A stretch of 64,000 nt of DNA from JBKEDF01 sp047975325 (GCA_047975325.1 JBKEDF010000026.1:1-64000); one strand, 5' to 3'; shown: positions 26,180-35,397, counted from the first letter of the stretch. A program made the numbers and translations. The notes: generated from the letters alone by a model not told the origin.

Positions 26180-26830
26180 ATGACCCAGAATATCGCCCTC
26201 GTTACCGGTGCCACACGTGGCCTCGGCGCTGCCCTGACCCAGGAACTTGCCTCACGCGGCTGGCATGTTGTGGCCGTGGGACGTACCACTGGCGCCCTAG
26301 AGGAACTTGACGATCAATGCAGGGCCGAAAAGGCCCCCGGCGCGCTGACGCTTGCGCCGATGGATATCACCCAGGATGATGCCATGCGCCATCTCTGCCG
26401 GTCGATCCATGACCGCTGGGGTGGGCTCAATCTCTGGGCGCATTGCGCGATCCACGCGGCCCCCCTTTCCCCGGCCGGGCATATCGACCCCAAGGATCTG
26501 GAAAAGTCGCTCAGCTGCAATCTGCGCGCCACCGGGGGCCTGATCGCAATGGTCGAACCGCTTTTGCGCGCGGGTCAAGGTCAGGCGATTTTCTTTGACG
26601 ATCCGCGCGGGGGCGAACCGTTTTTCGGGGCTTATGGGGCAAGCAAGGCAGGCCAGATGGCGCTTGCACGATCCTGGGCTGCCGAAACCCGGCGCACCGG
26701 ACCACAGGTCCGGATCCTGACACCCAACCCCATGCCGACAGCGACCCGCGCAAGGTTTTTTCCCGGTGAAGACCGAACACCCCTCACCTCAGCGCGCGAC
26801 GAAGCACGCCGGATGGTGAACAGTCTTTGA
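26180..26830 (+). CDS. SDR family oxidoreductase
   Basis: Rossmann-fold short-chain dehydrogenase of 216 aa. The cofactor motif TGATRGLGAAL is at about residues 9-19 and YGASK supplies the catalytic Tyr and Lys. The position normally holding the catalytic Ser (about 13 residues before Tyr) reads FFDDPRG, so the Ser seems absent; the enzyme may be inactive or use a different residue. ATG at 26180 is preceded by GGAAGG. Substrate unknown. Confidence 0.75.
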   Translation: MTQNIALVTGATRGLGAALTQELASRGWHVVAVGRTTGALEELDDQCRAEKAPGALTLAPMDITQDDAMRHLCRSIHDRWGGLNLWAHCAIHAAPLSPAGHIDPKDLEKSLSCNLRATGGLIAMVEPLLRAGQGQAIFFDDPRGGEPFFGAYGASKAGQMALARSWAAETRRTGPQVRILTPNPMPTATRARFFPGEDRTPLTSARDEARRMVNSL

Positions 26831-26839
26831 GGTCAGCAC

Positions 26840-27262
26840 CTATCCGGCCACATCCCGAAGCGCCGCCCGCAATGCCCGGGGCAGCCGCACCGGTCCCTCA
26901 CCTGCAAGGCAGACCAGGGTTACACGGGCCCGAAATAGTGTTTCCGTCTCCCTCAACACAGCCTGATCCAGCAGGAGACGGGCACCACGCAATTCCGCCA
27001 GGGACGTCTCCACCACCAGCCTGTCATCAAAACGGGCAGGGTTGAGGTAATCGGCTTCAAGTCGTCGAACAGCGAAAACAAGGCCCTGTTCCCGTTTCAG
27101 GCGGGATTGGTCTATGCCCAGATCACGCACCCATTCGCTTCGCCCGCGTTCAATGAATTTCAGGTAATTGGCGTAATAGACAATCCCGGCAAGATCGGTG
27201 TCCTCATAATAGACGCGCAATGAAAACCGGTGCGGTGCGGGTTGGGCGGAACTACTGGTCAT
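26840..27262 (-). CDS. ybgC: Tol-Pal-associated acyl-CoA thioesterase YbgC
   Basis: Hot-dog fold thioesterase of 140 aa. VYYEDTDLAGIVYYANYLKF near residues 17-36 carries the catalytic Asp, and FIERGRSEW follows. YbgC is usually encoded just upstream of tolQRAB; here the next gene is a convergent SDR, so the tol genes are elsewhere. Its ATG overlaps the stop of the 213-residue gene upstream (ATGA), which ties it to the ruvB side. Confidence 0.9.
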   Translation of the reverse strand: MTSSSAQPAPHRFSLRVYYEDTDLAGIVYYANYLKFIERGRSEWVRDLGIDQSRLKREQGLVFAVRRLEADYLNPARFDDRLVVETSLAELRGARLLLDQAVLRETETLFRARVTLVCLAGEGPVRLPRALRAALRDVAG

Positions 27263-27900
27263 GCCTGTCCTTTCTCCGCCAGGGTGAGCCGCGCCGCCAG
27301 CCGCAACGCATGGGCGGGGTCCTGATCAACCGCAGGCATGACGGGATCATAGCCCACGCGGATCAATGCACCGATTTCAGGACGCAGGATCACCGTTCCG
27401 CCGGCCTGGGCCAGCGGTGATTTTTCGGCAAAGGCCTGTTCGGACCACAGCAAAATGATCTGCGCCACCTGATTAAGCGCGAGCGTCTCTGCCGGAAGTG
27501 CCGCCAGCGCCTTGTCCATCCGCAGGAAAACAAAAGCTGCGCGGATCGCCCCGGCTTCATCGAAACGGAAAATCCGATACTGGTTTGCCCCGGCTGCCTC
27601 CAGCCGCGCGCAAAGCGAGGCAAGATCGGGGATCATCCGATCCAGATTGGGGACCTCGGGCAATTCATCCCATTCCCGAAAGAAAAAGATCATCAGGTTG
27701 ACACCAAGCTCCGGGTCCATTTCGGCCATCTGGTGGCCAGCCAGCGCCACAACTGCCTCAACCGCGCCCTTGACCGTGGCAAGCGTGGCATCTTCAACCC
27801 CGAAGACCACCGGTACAATGGGCCGACCCCAGCGGGCAAAAAGATATTGCCCGTCGGCACGGGTAAAATACCGCGCAACGTCCTTATGGTTCATCGGCAT
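27259..27900 (-). CDS. Conserved hypothetical protein between ruvB and ybgC
   Basis: Not recognised. A 213-residue soluble protein without signal peptide or membrane helices; it starts MNHKDVARYFTRADGQYLFARWGRPI and contains FFFREWDELPEVPNLDRM and a final IRVGYDPVMPAVDQDP. Start taken at ATG 27900 with AGGA 9-12 bases upstream (two earlier codons also possible). The 4-base overlap with ybgC implies joint translation. No function is proposed. Confidence 0.7.
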   Translation of the reverse strand: MPMNHKDVARYFTRADGQYLFARWGRPIVPVVFGVEDATLATVKGAVEAVVALAGHQMAEMDPELGVNLMIFFFREWDELPEVPNLDRMIPDLASLCARLEAAGANQYRIFRFDEAGAIRAAFVFLRMDKALAALPAETLALNQVAQIILLWSEQAFAEKSPLAQAGGTVILRPEIGALIRVGYDPVMPAVDQDPAHALRLAARLTLAEKGQA

Positions 27901-28002
27901 ATCCGTTTCCTTTTGGCCTGTAGCCAAAGCGTTATAACGCCTTGCGGCTGCGGTGAAACAGGCAGCAGACGGGAAAACAGGGCCTTCATGACACCCCTCT
28001 TT

Positions 28003-29034
28003 TCAATCCTCGAACAAACGGGCCTGATCTTCGGAGGTACGCGGCGGGGCCAACCCCAAATGGCGCCAGGCACGCGCCGCAAGCATCCGTCCACGCGGCG
28101 TACGCTGGATCAGCCCCTGTTGCAGCAGATAGGGTTCTATCACCTCTTCAATCGCATCACGCGCCTCCGAAAGCGCCGCAGCGATGGTTTCCACCCCTAC
28201 CGGGCCACCACCATAATGTTCCGCCAACAGCCTCAGATACCGTCGGTCGGCCCCATCGAGACCGATATGATCGACAGATAGGCGCGTCAGCGCCCGGTCG
28301 GCGATTTCCCGGGTCAGACATCCGTCCCCTTCGACCGTCACGAAATCCACCACGCGGCGCAACAATCGCCCGGCTATCCGCGGCGTCCCCCGCGCGCGGC
28401 GGGCAATTTCCCGCGTGCCTTCCGGTTCCGCCTCCACCCCCAACAGCCGGGCGCCCCGGGTCACGATCTGATCGAGTTCACCTTCGGTATAGAATTGCAA
28501 TCTTGTCGGGATGCCAAAGCGATCCCGCAATGGCGTTGTCAAAAGCCCCAGGCGCGTCGTCGCACCAACCAATGTGAATGGCTGCAAATCGATCCGAACG
28601 GTACGCGCTGCGGGTCCTTCCCCGATAACCAGATCCAGCGCAAAATCCTCCATGGCGGGATAGAGGACTTCCTCAACCACCGGGGAAAGACGGTGGATTT
28701 CATCGATGAACAGCACATCGCGCGGTTCCAGATTGGTCAGGATCGCCGCCAGATCACCCGCCTTGGCCAGCACCGGGCCAGAGGTCATGCGAAAGCCCAC
28801 GCCAAGTTCCCGGGCAATGATCTGTGCCAGCGTCGTCTTGCCCAGCCCCGGGGGGCCATGAAACAGCGTATGGTCCATGGCCTCGCCGCGCTTGCGGGCA
28901 CTTTCGATGAAAATGCGCAGATTGGCACGGGCTTCGGCCTGGCCAACAAAATCCTCCAGCGCCTGCGGACGTAATGCGCGGTCGGCATCTTCGGGCAGAT
29001 GATCGGGGCGAAGCGTCGGATCAGGTGTCGTCAT
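28003..29034 (-). CDS. ruvB: Holliday junction branch migration DNA helicase RuvB
   Basis: Hexameric AAA+ motor that drives branch migration with RuvA. PRPQALEDFVGQ-type N-terminus, Walker A GPPGLGKTTLAQ, Walker B LFIDEIHRLSP, sensor ATTRLGLLTTPLRDRFG and a C-terminal winged helix (GLIQRTPRGRMLAARAW). Length 343 aa is standard. Follows ruvA after 99 bp in the order ruvC-ruvA-ruvB. Confidence 0.97.
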   Translation of the reverse strand: MTTPDPTLRPDHLPEDADRALRPQALEDFVGQAEARANLRIFIESARKRGEAMDHTLFHGPPGLGKTTLAQIIARELGVGFRMTSGPVLAKAGDLAAILTNLEPRDVLFIDEIHRLSPVVEEVLYPAMEDFALDLVIGEGPAARTVRIDLQPFTLVGATTRLGLLTTPLRDRFGIPTRLQFYTEGELDQIVTRGARLLGVEAEPEGTREIARRARGTPRIAGRLLRRVVDFVTVEGDGCLTREIADRALTRLSVDHIGLDGADRRYLRLLAEHYGGGPVGVETIAAALSEARDAIEEVIEPYLLQQGLIQRTPRGRMLAARAWRHLGLAPPRTSEDQARLFED

Positions 29035-29133
29035 GCTGGAACAGTCCCCAATGATCTGCGGTGATGCAAGCGGTCAGGGCTGCAAAACCTGCCGTGCGGG
29101 CCTTGTCGCCGGCTGAAGGGAAACCCGCGCAGA

Positions 29134-29823
29134 TCACGATTTTGGCGCAAGCAGTTTCAACGCCGCGCGGATCAACGCCGAGGTATCGGCCTCAGGAGCC
29201 TCACCGGCGGCCTGCGCCACGGCCTGCGCAGCATCACCCTGCCCGTAACCGAGGTTTATCAAGGCCGAAAGCGCCTCGGCACTATGGGCGGCACGGCTTT
29301 GTGCGGCATTTGGGGCAGAGGGTTTGCGTGATTTCGGGCCGGTGGCAGGTGTGGCCTCGGGGGTCGCCTCCTGCTGTGTGGCTTCTTCCGTGACAACCGG
29401 ATTGGCGGCCATGGCCATCACTGCGGGCGCCTTCGATTTCAATTCCAGAACCACACGTTGCGCAATCTTCGGCCCGACCCCGGGGGCCGCCTGCACCGCC
29501 CGGGCATCACCCAACGCGATTGCCTGTGCCACACCTTCCGGCCCAAGCGCGGACAGGATGGCCATCGCCGCCTTGGCCCCCACCCCCTGCACCGTCACCA
29601 GAAGCCGGTGCCATTCCTTTTCCAGAAGAGTCGGAAAACCAAAAAGCTGAAGCAGATCCTCCCGCACCAGAAGTTCTGTATAAAGTGCTACTGCTTCCCC
29701 CACGCCCGGCAGGCCTGCCAGGGTACGATCCGACACATGCACGATATAGCCGACACCGCGCACATCAATCAGCACGTGATCGGCCCCACGATATTCCAAA
29801 CGCCCGGCAATCTTTCCAATCAT
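29134..29823 (-). CDS. ruvA: Holliday junction DNA helicase RuvA
   Basis: Tetrameric junction-binding protein. OB domain MIGKIAGRLEYRGADHVLIDV..GVGY, then two helix-hairpin-helix motifs (VQGVGAKAAMAIL and APGVGPKIAQRVVLELK), then a variable Thr/Ala/Pro-rich linker (about residues 142-178) and the C-terminal RuvB-binding domain (EALSALINLGYGQGDA). At 229 aa it is about 25 residues longer than E. coli RuvA because of the linker. ATG at 29823 overlaps the ruvC stop. Confidence 0.96.
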   Translation of the reverse strand: MIGKIAGRLEYRGADHVLIDVRGVGYIVHVSDRTLAGLPGVGEAVALYTELLVREDLLQLFGFPTLLEKEWHRLLVTVQGVGAKAAMAILSALGPEGVAQAIALGDARAVQAAPGVGPKIAQRVVLELKSKAPAVMAMAANPVVTEEATQQEATPEATPATGPKSRKPSAPNAAQSRAAHSAEALSALINLGYGQGDAAQAVAQAAGEAPEADTSALIRAALKLLAPKS

Positions 29824-30344
29824 CCCGCCGCCCTTTGCAACGCGGCCTGCAAGCGGCCCGAGGATTGCAGATGATGCGCGTGGCAAATCGCAATGGCCAG
29901 CGCATCCGCCGCATCCGCACCCGCAATCTTCACCCCCGGCAGATGCAGTCGCACCATATGATCAACCTGCGCCTTCGCGGCATGGCCGACCCCGACCACT
30001 GTTTTCTTCACCGCATTGGGCGCATATTCACCGATGGCTATTCCGGCCTCGGCAGGAACAAGCAAGGCTATCCCCCGCGCCTGACCCAACTTCAGCGTCG
30101 CCACGCCATCCTTGTTGACAAAGGTATGTTCTACCGCCGCCGCATCGGGCCGGTGTTGCGCCACAACCCCGGTCAATTGTCGATGGAGGCTCAAAAGTCG
30201 TGCCGCCAGATCACCATCCGCAGCCTGGGAATGGCAAATCCCATTTGCCACATGCGTTACCCTGGGGCCTGCGACATCAATCACCCCCCAACCAAGGTTT
30301 CGCAAACCCGGATCTATGCCCAGAACCCGCAAGACTGCCCTCAT
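29820..30344 (-). CDS. ruvC: Crossover junction endodeoxyribonuclease RuvC
   Basis: Dimeric resolvase cutting Holliday junctions. The acidic tetrad is visible: Asp in LGIDPGL (residue 11), Glu in AAVEHTFVNKD, and two Asp in GADAADALAIAICHAH. Start ATG 30344 (174 aa) has an AGAAG upstream; a TTG five codons earlier is the alternative. First gene of the ruvCAB set on this strand; a 245-bp non-coding gap separates it from the divergent DUF1127 gene. Confidence 0.96.
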   Translation of the reverse strand: MRAVLRVLGIDPGLRNLGWGVIDVAGPRVTHVANGICHSQAADGDLAARLLSLHRQLTGVVAQHRPDAAAVEHTFVNKDGVATLKLGQARGIALLVPAEAGIAIGEYAPNAVKKTVVGVGHAAKAQVDHMVRLHLPGVKIAGADAADALAIAICHAHHLQSSGRLQAALQRAAG

Positions 30345-30589
30345 TTTTCTTCTGCTCAAGGGCTAGCACGAAAAGAGAACATTCGCCAAGGGCTTTCACC
30401 TGCCCCCGGGAATTCATGCCAGAAACCGACACCCTGCAATTTGTGGCGATTTCAAGGCGACAACCCATGCAAAAAACGCAAGGCGGAAATACCCGAACGC
30501 AGGATTGTCATGCGCATCCAGCCTTACTATTTGGCGACTATCAGAACGCAATGTTGCCCAGATGGGCAGTTTATGAAAAGGATAAAGCC

Positions 30590-30805
30590 ATGGCCGCCTA
30601 TGAAACGAGCCGCCCGGCACCGTTCGGCGCCAGTCACACCCACCGTTTCCTGTCAATCTTCGGAGGGGCCTTCGAACGGCTCGCCAAGTGGAACGATACG
30701 CGCGTTACCCGCAACGCACTTTCCAAACTGTCGGATCGTGAACTGGACGATATCGGCCTTTGCCGCGGTGATATCAACCGGATCGGCCAAACCGCCGCTT
30801 TCTGA
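30590..30805 (+). CDS. DUF1127 domain miniprotein
   Basis: A 71-residue Arg-rich protein ending in the DUF1127 block NALSKLSDRELDDIGLCRGDI, an L-x-x-L-S-D-x-x-L-x-D-I-G pattern common in alphaproteobacteria. Some family members bind RNA and affect phosphate or small-RNA metabolism; no specific role can be given here. AAGGA lies 8 bases before the ATG and an intrinsic terminator follows, so it is a monocistronic gene. Confidence 0.85.
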   Translation: MAAYETSRPAPFGASHTHRFLSIFGGAFERLAKWNDTRVTRNALSKLSDRELDDIGLCRGDINRIGQTAAF

Positions 30806-30835
30806 GGCCTTCCGCCCGGAAACCGGAAAAGACGC

Positions 30836-30863
30836 AAGACCGCATCCATGGATGCGGTCTTTT
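30836..30863 (+). terminator. Rho-independent terminator after the DUF1127 gene
   Basis: A perfect 26-base palindrome (30836-30861; arms AAGACCGCATCC and GGATGCGGTCTT) is followed by a TTTT run. Its symmetry with A-run on the other side allows it to work in both directions, including for the minus-strand gene ending at 30905. Confidence 0.85.
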
Positions 30864-30904
30864 GCATTGTCAAACAGCCTGACCGCCCCGCAGGTCTTCG
30901 GCGT

Positions 30905-31288
30905 TCAAAGAAACTTTCCACCCGGCAGCAGGATCTGCTCCTTGCCATCCAGGTAAAAGTGCAACGCCCCCGAAATCCAGCGCGTCACCGGGTCCGGCGT
31001 CATTATCATCGCGCCCAGCCGGTCAAGGCCCTGCCCCGCCTGCATGGCCGAAATGCGCTCGGCATAAAGATCACCACCCACATGGTAATGGATCGCGCCT
31101 TTCAGTCCACAAATCGCAGCGACGACAAAAATCAGCGGAAACAGAAATCTCAATCGTCTTTTCCGGACTGGCCGGTGATGGCAGGATCGTCCCAATGTGC
31201 CGACCGCCTCAAAACCATGGCCCGCCACCCGGGCCCTCTGAAGGCGCCCCACACGTTCATAAAAGGCAACAAGATTTGGGTCCCGCAT
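30905..31288 (-). CDS. Hypothetical protein with one membrane helix
   Basis: Not recognised. The 127-residue product starts MRDPNLVAFYERVGRLQRAR, has a basic RKRRLRFLFP stretch, then a hydrophobic helix (FPLIFVVAAICGLKGAIHY, about residues 49-67), and ends with a presumably periplasmic domain (MIMTPDPVTRWISGALHFYLDGKEQI). Plausible as a conserved small membrane protein of Rhodobacterales. Start chosen at ATG 31288; the ribosome site is weak. Confidence 0.6.
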   Translation of the reverse strand: MRDPNLVAFYERVGRLQRARVAGHGFEAVGTLGRSCHHRPVRKRRLRFLFPLIFVVAAICGLKGAIHYHVGGDLYAERISAMQAGQGLDRLGAMIMTPDPVTRWISGALHFYLDGKEQILLPGGKFL

Positions 31289-31403
31289 AATACCAATCCA
31301 GCTTATCAATAACCGCCATTGAAAACCGAAAATGCGGTTTCCCCTGGTCAATATAGCTGGAAGGTTGCAATAAAATCAAAATTTTTTGCATATTTTCATG
31401 TAT

Positions 31404-32276
31404 TTATAATCTTATCAGAACCAATGCGCTCCATTCCCCGTGATCGTTTCTGGTTTCAAGTGAAAACCCCTGTTTTTCATAGGCGCTGACAATCGAATCG
31501 GCCTGCACCGACAGGAGCCCCGAAAGGATACAGCGCCCCCCTTGTGCCACATGCATCGCCATGTCAGGTGCCAATTCAATCAACGGCCCCTTCAGGATAT
31601 TGGCAAAGACAAGATCAAAGGGCGCAGCATCAGACAGACGCGGATGTGCGAAACCTGCAGCCTCCAGACACGCGATCCGGCCTGCAAGCCCGTTGATCGC
31701 ACAATTGGCCTCCGCCACCTCCACCGCAATGGCATCGATATCGGAAGCGATGATCTCCGCCTGCGGCAGGACCGCGGCTGCTGCAAGCGCAAGCACCGCC
31801 GTGCCGCAACCGACATCGGCAATACAAACGGGCCTGACCCCCTGCTCCAGAAGCCGGTCAAAAGCCAGGAGGCAGCCAAGGGTGGTCCCGTGATGCCCTG
31901 TCCCGAAGGCAACCGTCGCCTCGATCTGCAAGGCCACACAGCCCGGCGGTACCTTATCGGCATCATGGCTGCCGAAGACAAAGAACCGTCCGGCCTCAAC
32001 CGGCGACAATTCCCTGCGGACCTTGGCAACCCAGTCGATATCCGGCAATTCCGAAAGGGCAAAGGGTTTCGCCCCGAAGGCTGTTGCCAGAAGGGCCAGA
32101 ACCGCCTCCGAAGGGCGGTCAAGGAAATAGGCCCCAACCTCCCAAAGCCCGGAGCCATCCTCGATTTCAAAGACGCCGATCCCATGGGGTTCCGGCTCCA
32201 TCCGTTCCATGGCATCCGCCAGCGCCTGGGCAACCTCCTGCCCGGGAAGGGTGGTCAATGCGGAAAATGTCGCCAT
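31404..32276 (-). CDS. prmA: Ribosomal protein L11 methyltransferase
   Basis: SAM-dependent enzyme trimethylating L11. The C-terminal domain has AFGTGHHGTT, SAM motif I ADVGCGTAVLALAAA, ASDIDAIAVEVAEAN and the catalytic-loop motif VFANILKGPL (N-I-L-x-x-P/G type). Length 290 aa is normal. It follows priA on the minus strand after 175 bp. Confidence 0.92.
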   Translation of the reverse strand: MATFSALTTLPGQEVAQALADAMERMEPEPHGIGVFEIEDGSGLWEVGAYFLDRPSEAVLALLATAFGAKPFALSELPDIDWVAKVRRELSPVEAGRFFVFGSHDADKVPPGCVALQIEATVAFGTGHHGTTLGCLLAFDRLLEQGVRPVCIADVGCGTAVLALAAAAVLPQAEIIASDIDAIAVEVAEANCAINGLAGRIACLEAAGFAHPRLSDAAPFDLVFANILKGPLIELAPDMAMHVAQGGRCILSGLLSVQADSIVSAYEKQGFSLETRNDHGEWSALVLIRL

Positions 32277-32411
32277 GGCACAGGCCTCCGATCTGGAATT
32301 CCTTCGCGCCCCGAAATGGCCCGCGAACGCCGGACGCTCTAGCCCCCGCCCCCGGTCAGGTCAAGCATTCCGCGCAGGGCGGATTTTCCGGCCTGCGCAG
32401 CATAAAGGCTT

Positions 32412-32430
32412 GCGCGCCCCCGGGGCGCGC
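32412..32430. terminator. GC hairpin downstream of priA
   Basis: GCGCGCCCC (32412-32420) and GGGGCGCGC (32422-32430) are mirror arms around a single C, located between priA and prmA. On the minus strand it is followed by AAGCCTTTAT, a weak U-tract. It may be a terminator of the priA transcript. Confidence 0.4.
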
Positions 32431-32451
32431 TCCGCATGATAGCCCTGCCCG

Positions 32452-34656
32452 TCACAGAAAGCTCTGCGGATCGATATCCACCGCAAGGCGGATATGACCC
32501 GGTATCCGGACCTGGGCCAGCCAGCGCGCAATGGCGGCTTGCAGGCCCGCCATTTTCTGGGCCTTGATCAGCAAACGCAGGCGATGCCGCCCCCGCACCC
32601 GCGAAACGGGGGCCGGGGCCGGGCCGAAAAGCTCCGCGCCAATTTCACGCAGGGGCCTATCGCGCCGCGCCAGTTCCGCGCCGAAATCGAACAGCTCCGC
32701 GATATTCGGCGAAGACAGGATAATCCCCGCCATGCGTCCGAAAGGCGGGGATCCGGCCTGCCTGCGTTCCTCGGCCTCGGCCGACAGGAACGCCTCCTCG
32801 TCACCGCCCAGAATTGCGCGGATCACCGGGTGATCCGGCTGATGCGTCTGCAACAGTGCAACTCCCCGGCGTTCCGCCCGCCCGGCCCGTCCCGCAACCT
32901 GCCGCATCAACTGGTAGGTTCGTTCCGCCGCCCGCAGATCGGACCCCTGAAGCCCCAGGTCCGCATCGATCACCCCAACCAGTGTCAAAAGCGGGAAATT
33001 ATGTCCCTTGGCTACAATCTGCGTCCCGATGATGATCTCCGCTCCCCCGGCCGCGATTGCCTCGATCTGTTCCTTCAAGGCCCGGGCAGATCCGAACAGG
33101 TCCGAGGACAAGACGGCAAGCCGCGCCTCGGGAAAGGTCTCCACCACTTCCTCGGCCAGCCGTTCGACACCCGGACCGACGGCGGCTAGCTTGCCTTCCA
33201 CTTCGCAGGCCGGGCAGGCGGCAGGCAAAGGTTTTGTCGCACCGCATTGATGGCACATCAGGCGTTTTTGAAAACGATGCTCCACCATACGTGCATCGCA
33301 ATCGTCGCAGCCAACTTGATGACCGCAGGCACGACAGACCGTCACCGGCGCATAGCCGCGCCGGTTGAGAAACAGGAGCGATTGTTCCCCTTCCGCAAGC
33401 CGCGCCTCGATCGCATTCCGCAGGGTGGGCGAAATCCAGCGCCCCGGTGCCATCGTCTCGGCGCGCAGGTCGATGGCACGCATTTCCGGCAATTCCGCGG
33501 TGCCATAGCGCACGCCCAGGTCGATCCGGTGGTATTTCCCGGATTCCGCATTGGCCCAGCTTTCCAGGCTGGGGGTGGCCGAAGCCAGCACCGCAGTCGC
33601 ACCACAGATCGCGGACCGCAGGACCGCCATGTCGCGCGCATTGTAGATGACCCCCTCCTCCTGCTTGTAGGAACTGTCATGTTCCTCATCCACGACAATC
33701 AGGCCAAGATCGCGAAAAGGCAGGAACAATGCCGATCGGGCCCCGGCCACGAATTGCACGCCCCCTTCTGCCGCCATGCGCCACAGGCGTCGGCGTTCCG
33801 TCATGGTAACACCCGAATGCCATTCTGCGGGGCGCATGCCGAAACGGGCCTCCACCCGGTTCAGGAATTCGCCGGTCAGCGCAATCTCAGGTAAAAGGAC
33901 CAGCGCCTGCCGCCCCTTGCGAAGGCACTCGGCCACGGCCTCCAGGTAAACCTCTGTCTTGCCCGAGCCCGTCACCCCTTTCAAAAGCGTTGCCGAATAA
34001 TCCCCCGCCGCAACCGCCCGCGTCAGCGCCTCCCCCGCCGCGATCTGATCACCTTCAAGCCGCACCGCCATCGCCCCGGGGTCAAGTGGCGGATAGGGCA
34101 GATCACGGGGGGCCTCTTCCTCCAGGATCGCGCCTGCATCCACCAGCCCCTTGACGACCGAAGCTGAAACCCCGGCCTGCTGCGCAAGTTCCCCCAGCGT
34201 GAAGGCCACCCCGCCATAATCACGCAGCACCTCCAGCACCCGCTTGCGCGCCGGTGTCATCCGTGCAGGCTCCCCCTGCCCCAAACGATAGACCCGCCGC
34301 ATTGCAGGGGGCGCCTCAAGCCCCGGCGCCCGCGTCGCAAGGCGCAGCATCGCCTGCAAGGGCGTCAATGTGTAATCTGCGGCCCGCGACAGGAAAAGCC
34401 TCATTTCCTCCCGCATTGGCGGGACATCCAGCACATGATGGACAGATCGCAACCTGGCAGGCTCGATCCGTCCCTCCCCCGCCCCCCAGACAACCCCGAG
34501 GATCCGCCGGGGGCCAAGCGGCACCGCCACGAAATCCCCCATCCGGCAACCGCCCTCAGGGGCGCGATAGTCCAGAACCGGCCCGAGCTTCCGGCCCAGC
34601 GTTTCGGTGACGACAACACCGATTACCTGTCCTTCTGTCCAATCGACATCCTGCAC
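32452..34656 (-). CDS. priA: Primosomal protein N' (replication restart helicase)
   Basis: 3'-5' helicase restarting collapsed forks. N-terminal DNA-binding part, then Walker A GVTGSGKTEVYL, DEEH box (VVDEEHDSSYKQEE), SATPSLES, and the zinc-binding cysteines CRACG, CDDCD, CHQCG and CPACE between the helicase lobes. I place the start at GTG 34656 (734 aa) with AGGGA upstream; an upstream GTG at 34671 is possible. Divergent from the transaldolase gene. Confidence 0.95.
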   Translation of the reverse strand: MQDVDWTEGQVIGVVVTETLGRKLGPVLDYRAPEGGCRMGDFVAVPLGPRRILGVVWGAGEGRIEPARLRSVHHVLDVPPMREEMRLFLSRAADYTLTPLQAMLRLATRAPGLEAPPAMRRVYRLGQGEPARMTPARKRVLEVLRDYGGVAFTLGELAQQAGVSASVVKGLVDAGAILEEEAPRDLPYPPLDPGAMAVRLEGDQIAAGEALTRAVAAGDYSATLLKGVTGSGKTEVYLEAVAECLRKGRQALVLLPEIALTGEFLNRVEARFGMRPAEWHSGVTMTERRRLWRMAAEGGVQFVAGARSALFLPFRDLGLIVVDEEHDSSYKQEEGVIYNARDMAVLRSAICGATAVLASATPSLESWANAESGKYHRIDLGVRYGTAELPEMRAIDLRAETMAPGRWISPTLRNAIEARLAEGEQSLLFLNRRGYAPVTVCRACGHQVGCDDCDARMVEHRFQKRLMCHQCGATKPLPAACPACEVEGKLAAVGPGVERLAEEVVETFPEARLAVLSSDLFGSARALKEQIEAIAAGGAEIIIGTQIVAKGHNFPLLTLVGVIDADLGLQGSDLRAAERTYQLMRQVAGRAGRAERRGVALLQTHQPDHPVIRAILGGDEEAFLSAEAEERRQAGSPPFGRMAGIILSSPNIAELFDFGAELARRDRPLREIGAELFGPAPAPVSRVRGRHRLRLLIKAQKMAGLQAAIARWLAQVRIPGHIRLAVDIDPQSFL

Positions 34657-34743
34657 GCCGGTCCCTTTCACCGTCCCTCGCTTTGGGCTAATACAATGCC
34701 CAACCATCCTGCAACAGCCCGTGAAGCCGAAGGAGCCCGGACC

Positions 34744-35397
34744 ATGAAATTCTTTGTCGATACCGCCGATGTCGAGGCAATTACCGAACTCAACAATCTG
34801 GGCATGGTCGACGGGGTTACGACCAACCCGTCACTGATCCTTAAATCCGGGCGTGATATCCTTGAAGTCACAAAGGAAATCTGTTCGATCACCTCGGGTC
34901 CGGTTTCAGCCGAAGTCGTGGCGCTCACGGCTGATGAGATGATTGCCGAGGGCCGCAAGCTTGCCGCCATCGCCCCCAATATCGCGGTCAAGGTTCCCTT
35001 GACCTGGGATGGTCTGAAAACCTGCAAGGTACTTTCCTCCGAAGGTTTCATGGTCAATGTCACGCTTTGCTTTTCGGCAAATCAGGCCATTCTGGCAGCC
35101 AAGGCGGGGGCAAGCTTCATTTCCCCCTTCGTGGGCCGGCTCGACGATATCAATCTTGATGGCACCGACCTGATCGCGGATATCCGCACGATCTATGACA
35201 ATTACGATTTCAAGACCGAGGTGCTGGCCGCCTCGATCCGTTCGGCAAATCACATCGCCCAATGCGCAATGATCGGCGCCGATGTGATCACCGCGCCACC
35301 TGCCGTCATCAAGGCCATGGCCAATCATGTGCTGACCGACAAGGGGCTGGCACAGTTCATGAAGGATTGGGAAAAAACGGGGCAGAAAATTCTCTGA
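34744..35397 (+). CDS. tal: Transaldolase (small, fructose-6-phosphate-aldolase-like subfamily)
   Basis: TIM-barrel class I aldolase of 217 aa with Schiff-base Lys in IAVKVPLTWDG and MVDGVTTNPSLI at the N-terminus. E. coli fructose-6-phosphate aldolase has Gln59 and Tyr131 where transaldolases have Glu and Phe; this protein reads SAEVVAL (Glu) and SPFVGR (Phe). By that known distinction it should be a transaldolase of the non-oxidative pentose phosphate pathway. Alignment was by eye. Confidence 0.88.
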   Translation: MKFFVDTADVEAITELNNLGMVDGVTTNPSLILKSGRDILEVTKEICSITSGPVSAEVVALTADEMIAEGRKLAAIAPNIAVKVPLTWDGLKTCKVLSSEGFMVNVTLCFSANQAILAAKAGASFISPFVGRLDDINLDGTDLIADIRTIYDNYDFKTEVLAASIRSANHIAQCAMIGADVITAPPAVIKAMANHVLTDKGLAQFMKDWEKTGQKIL

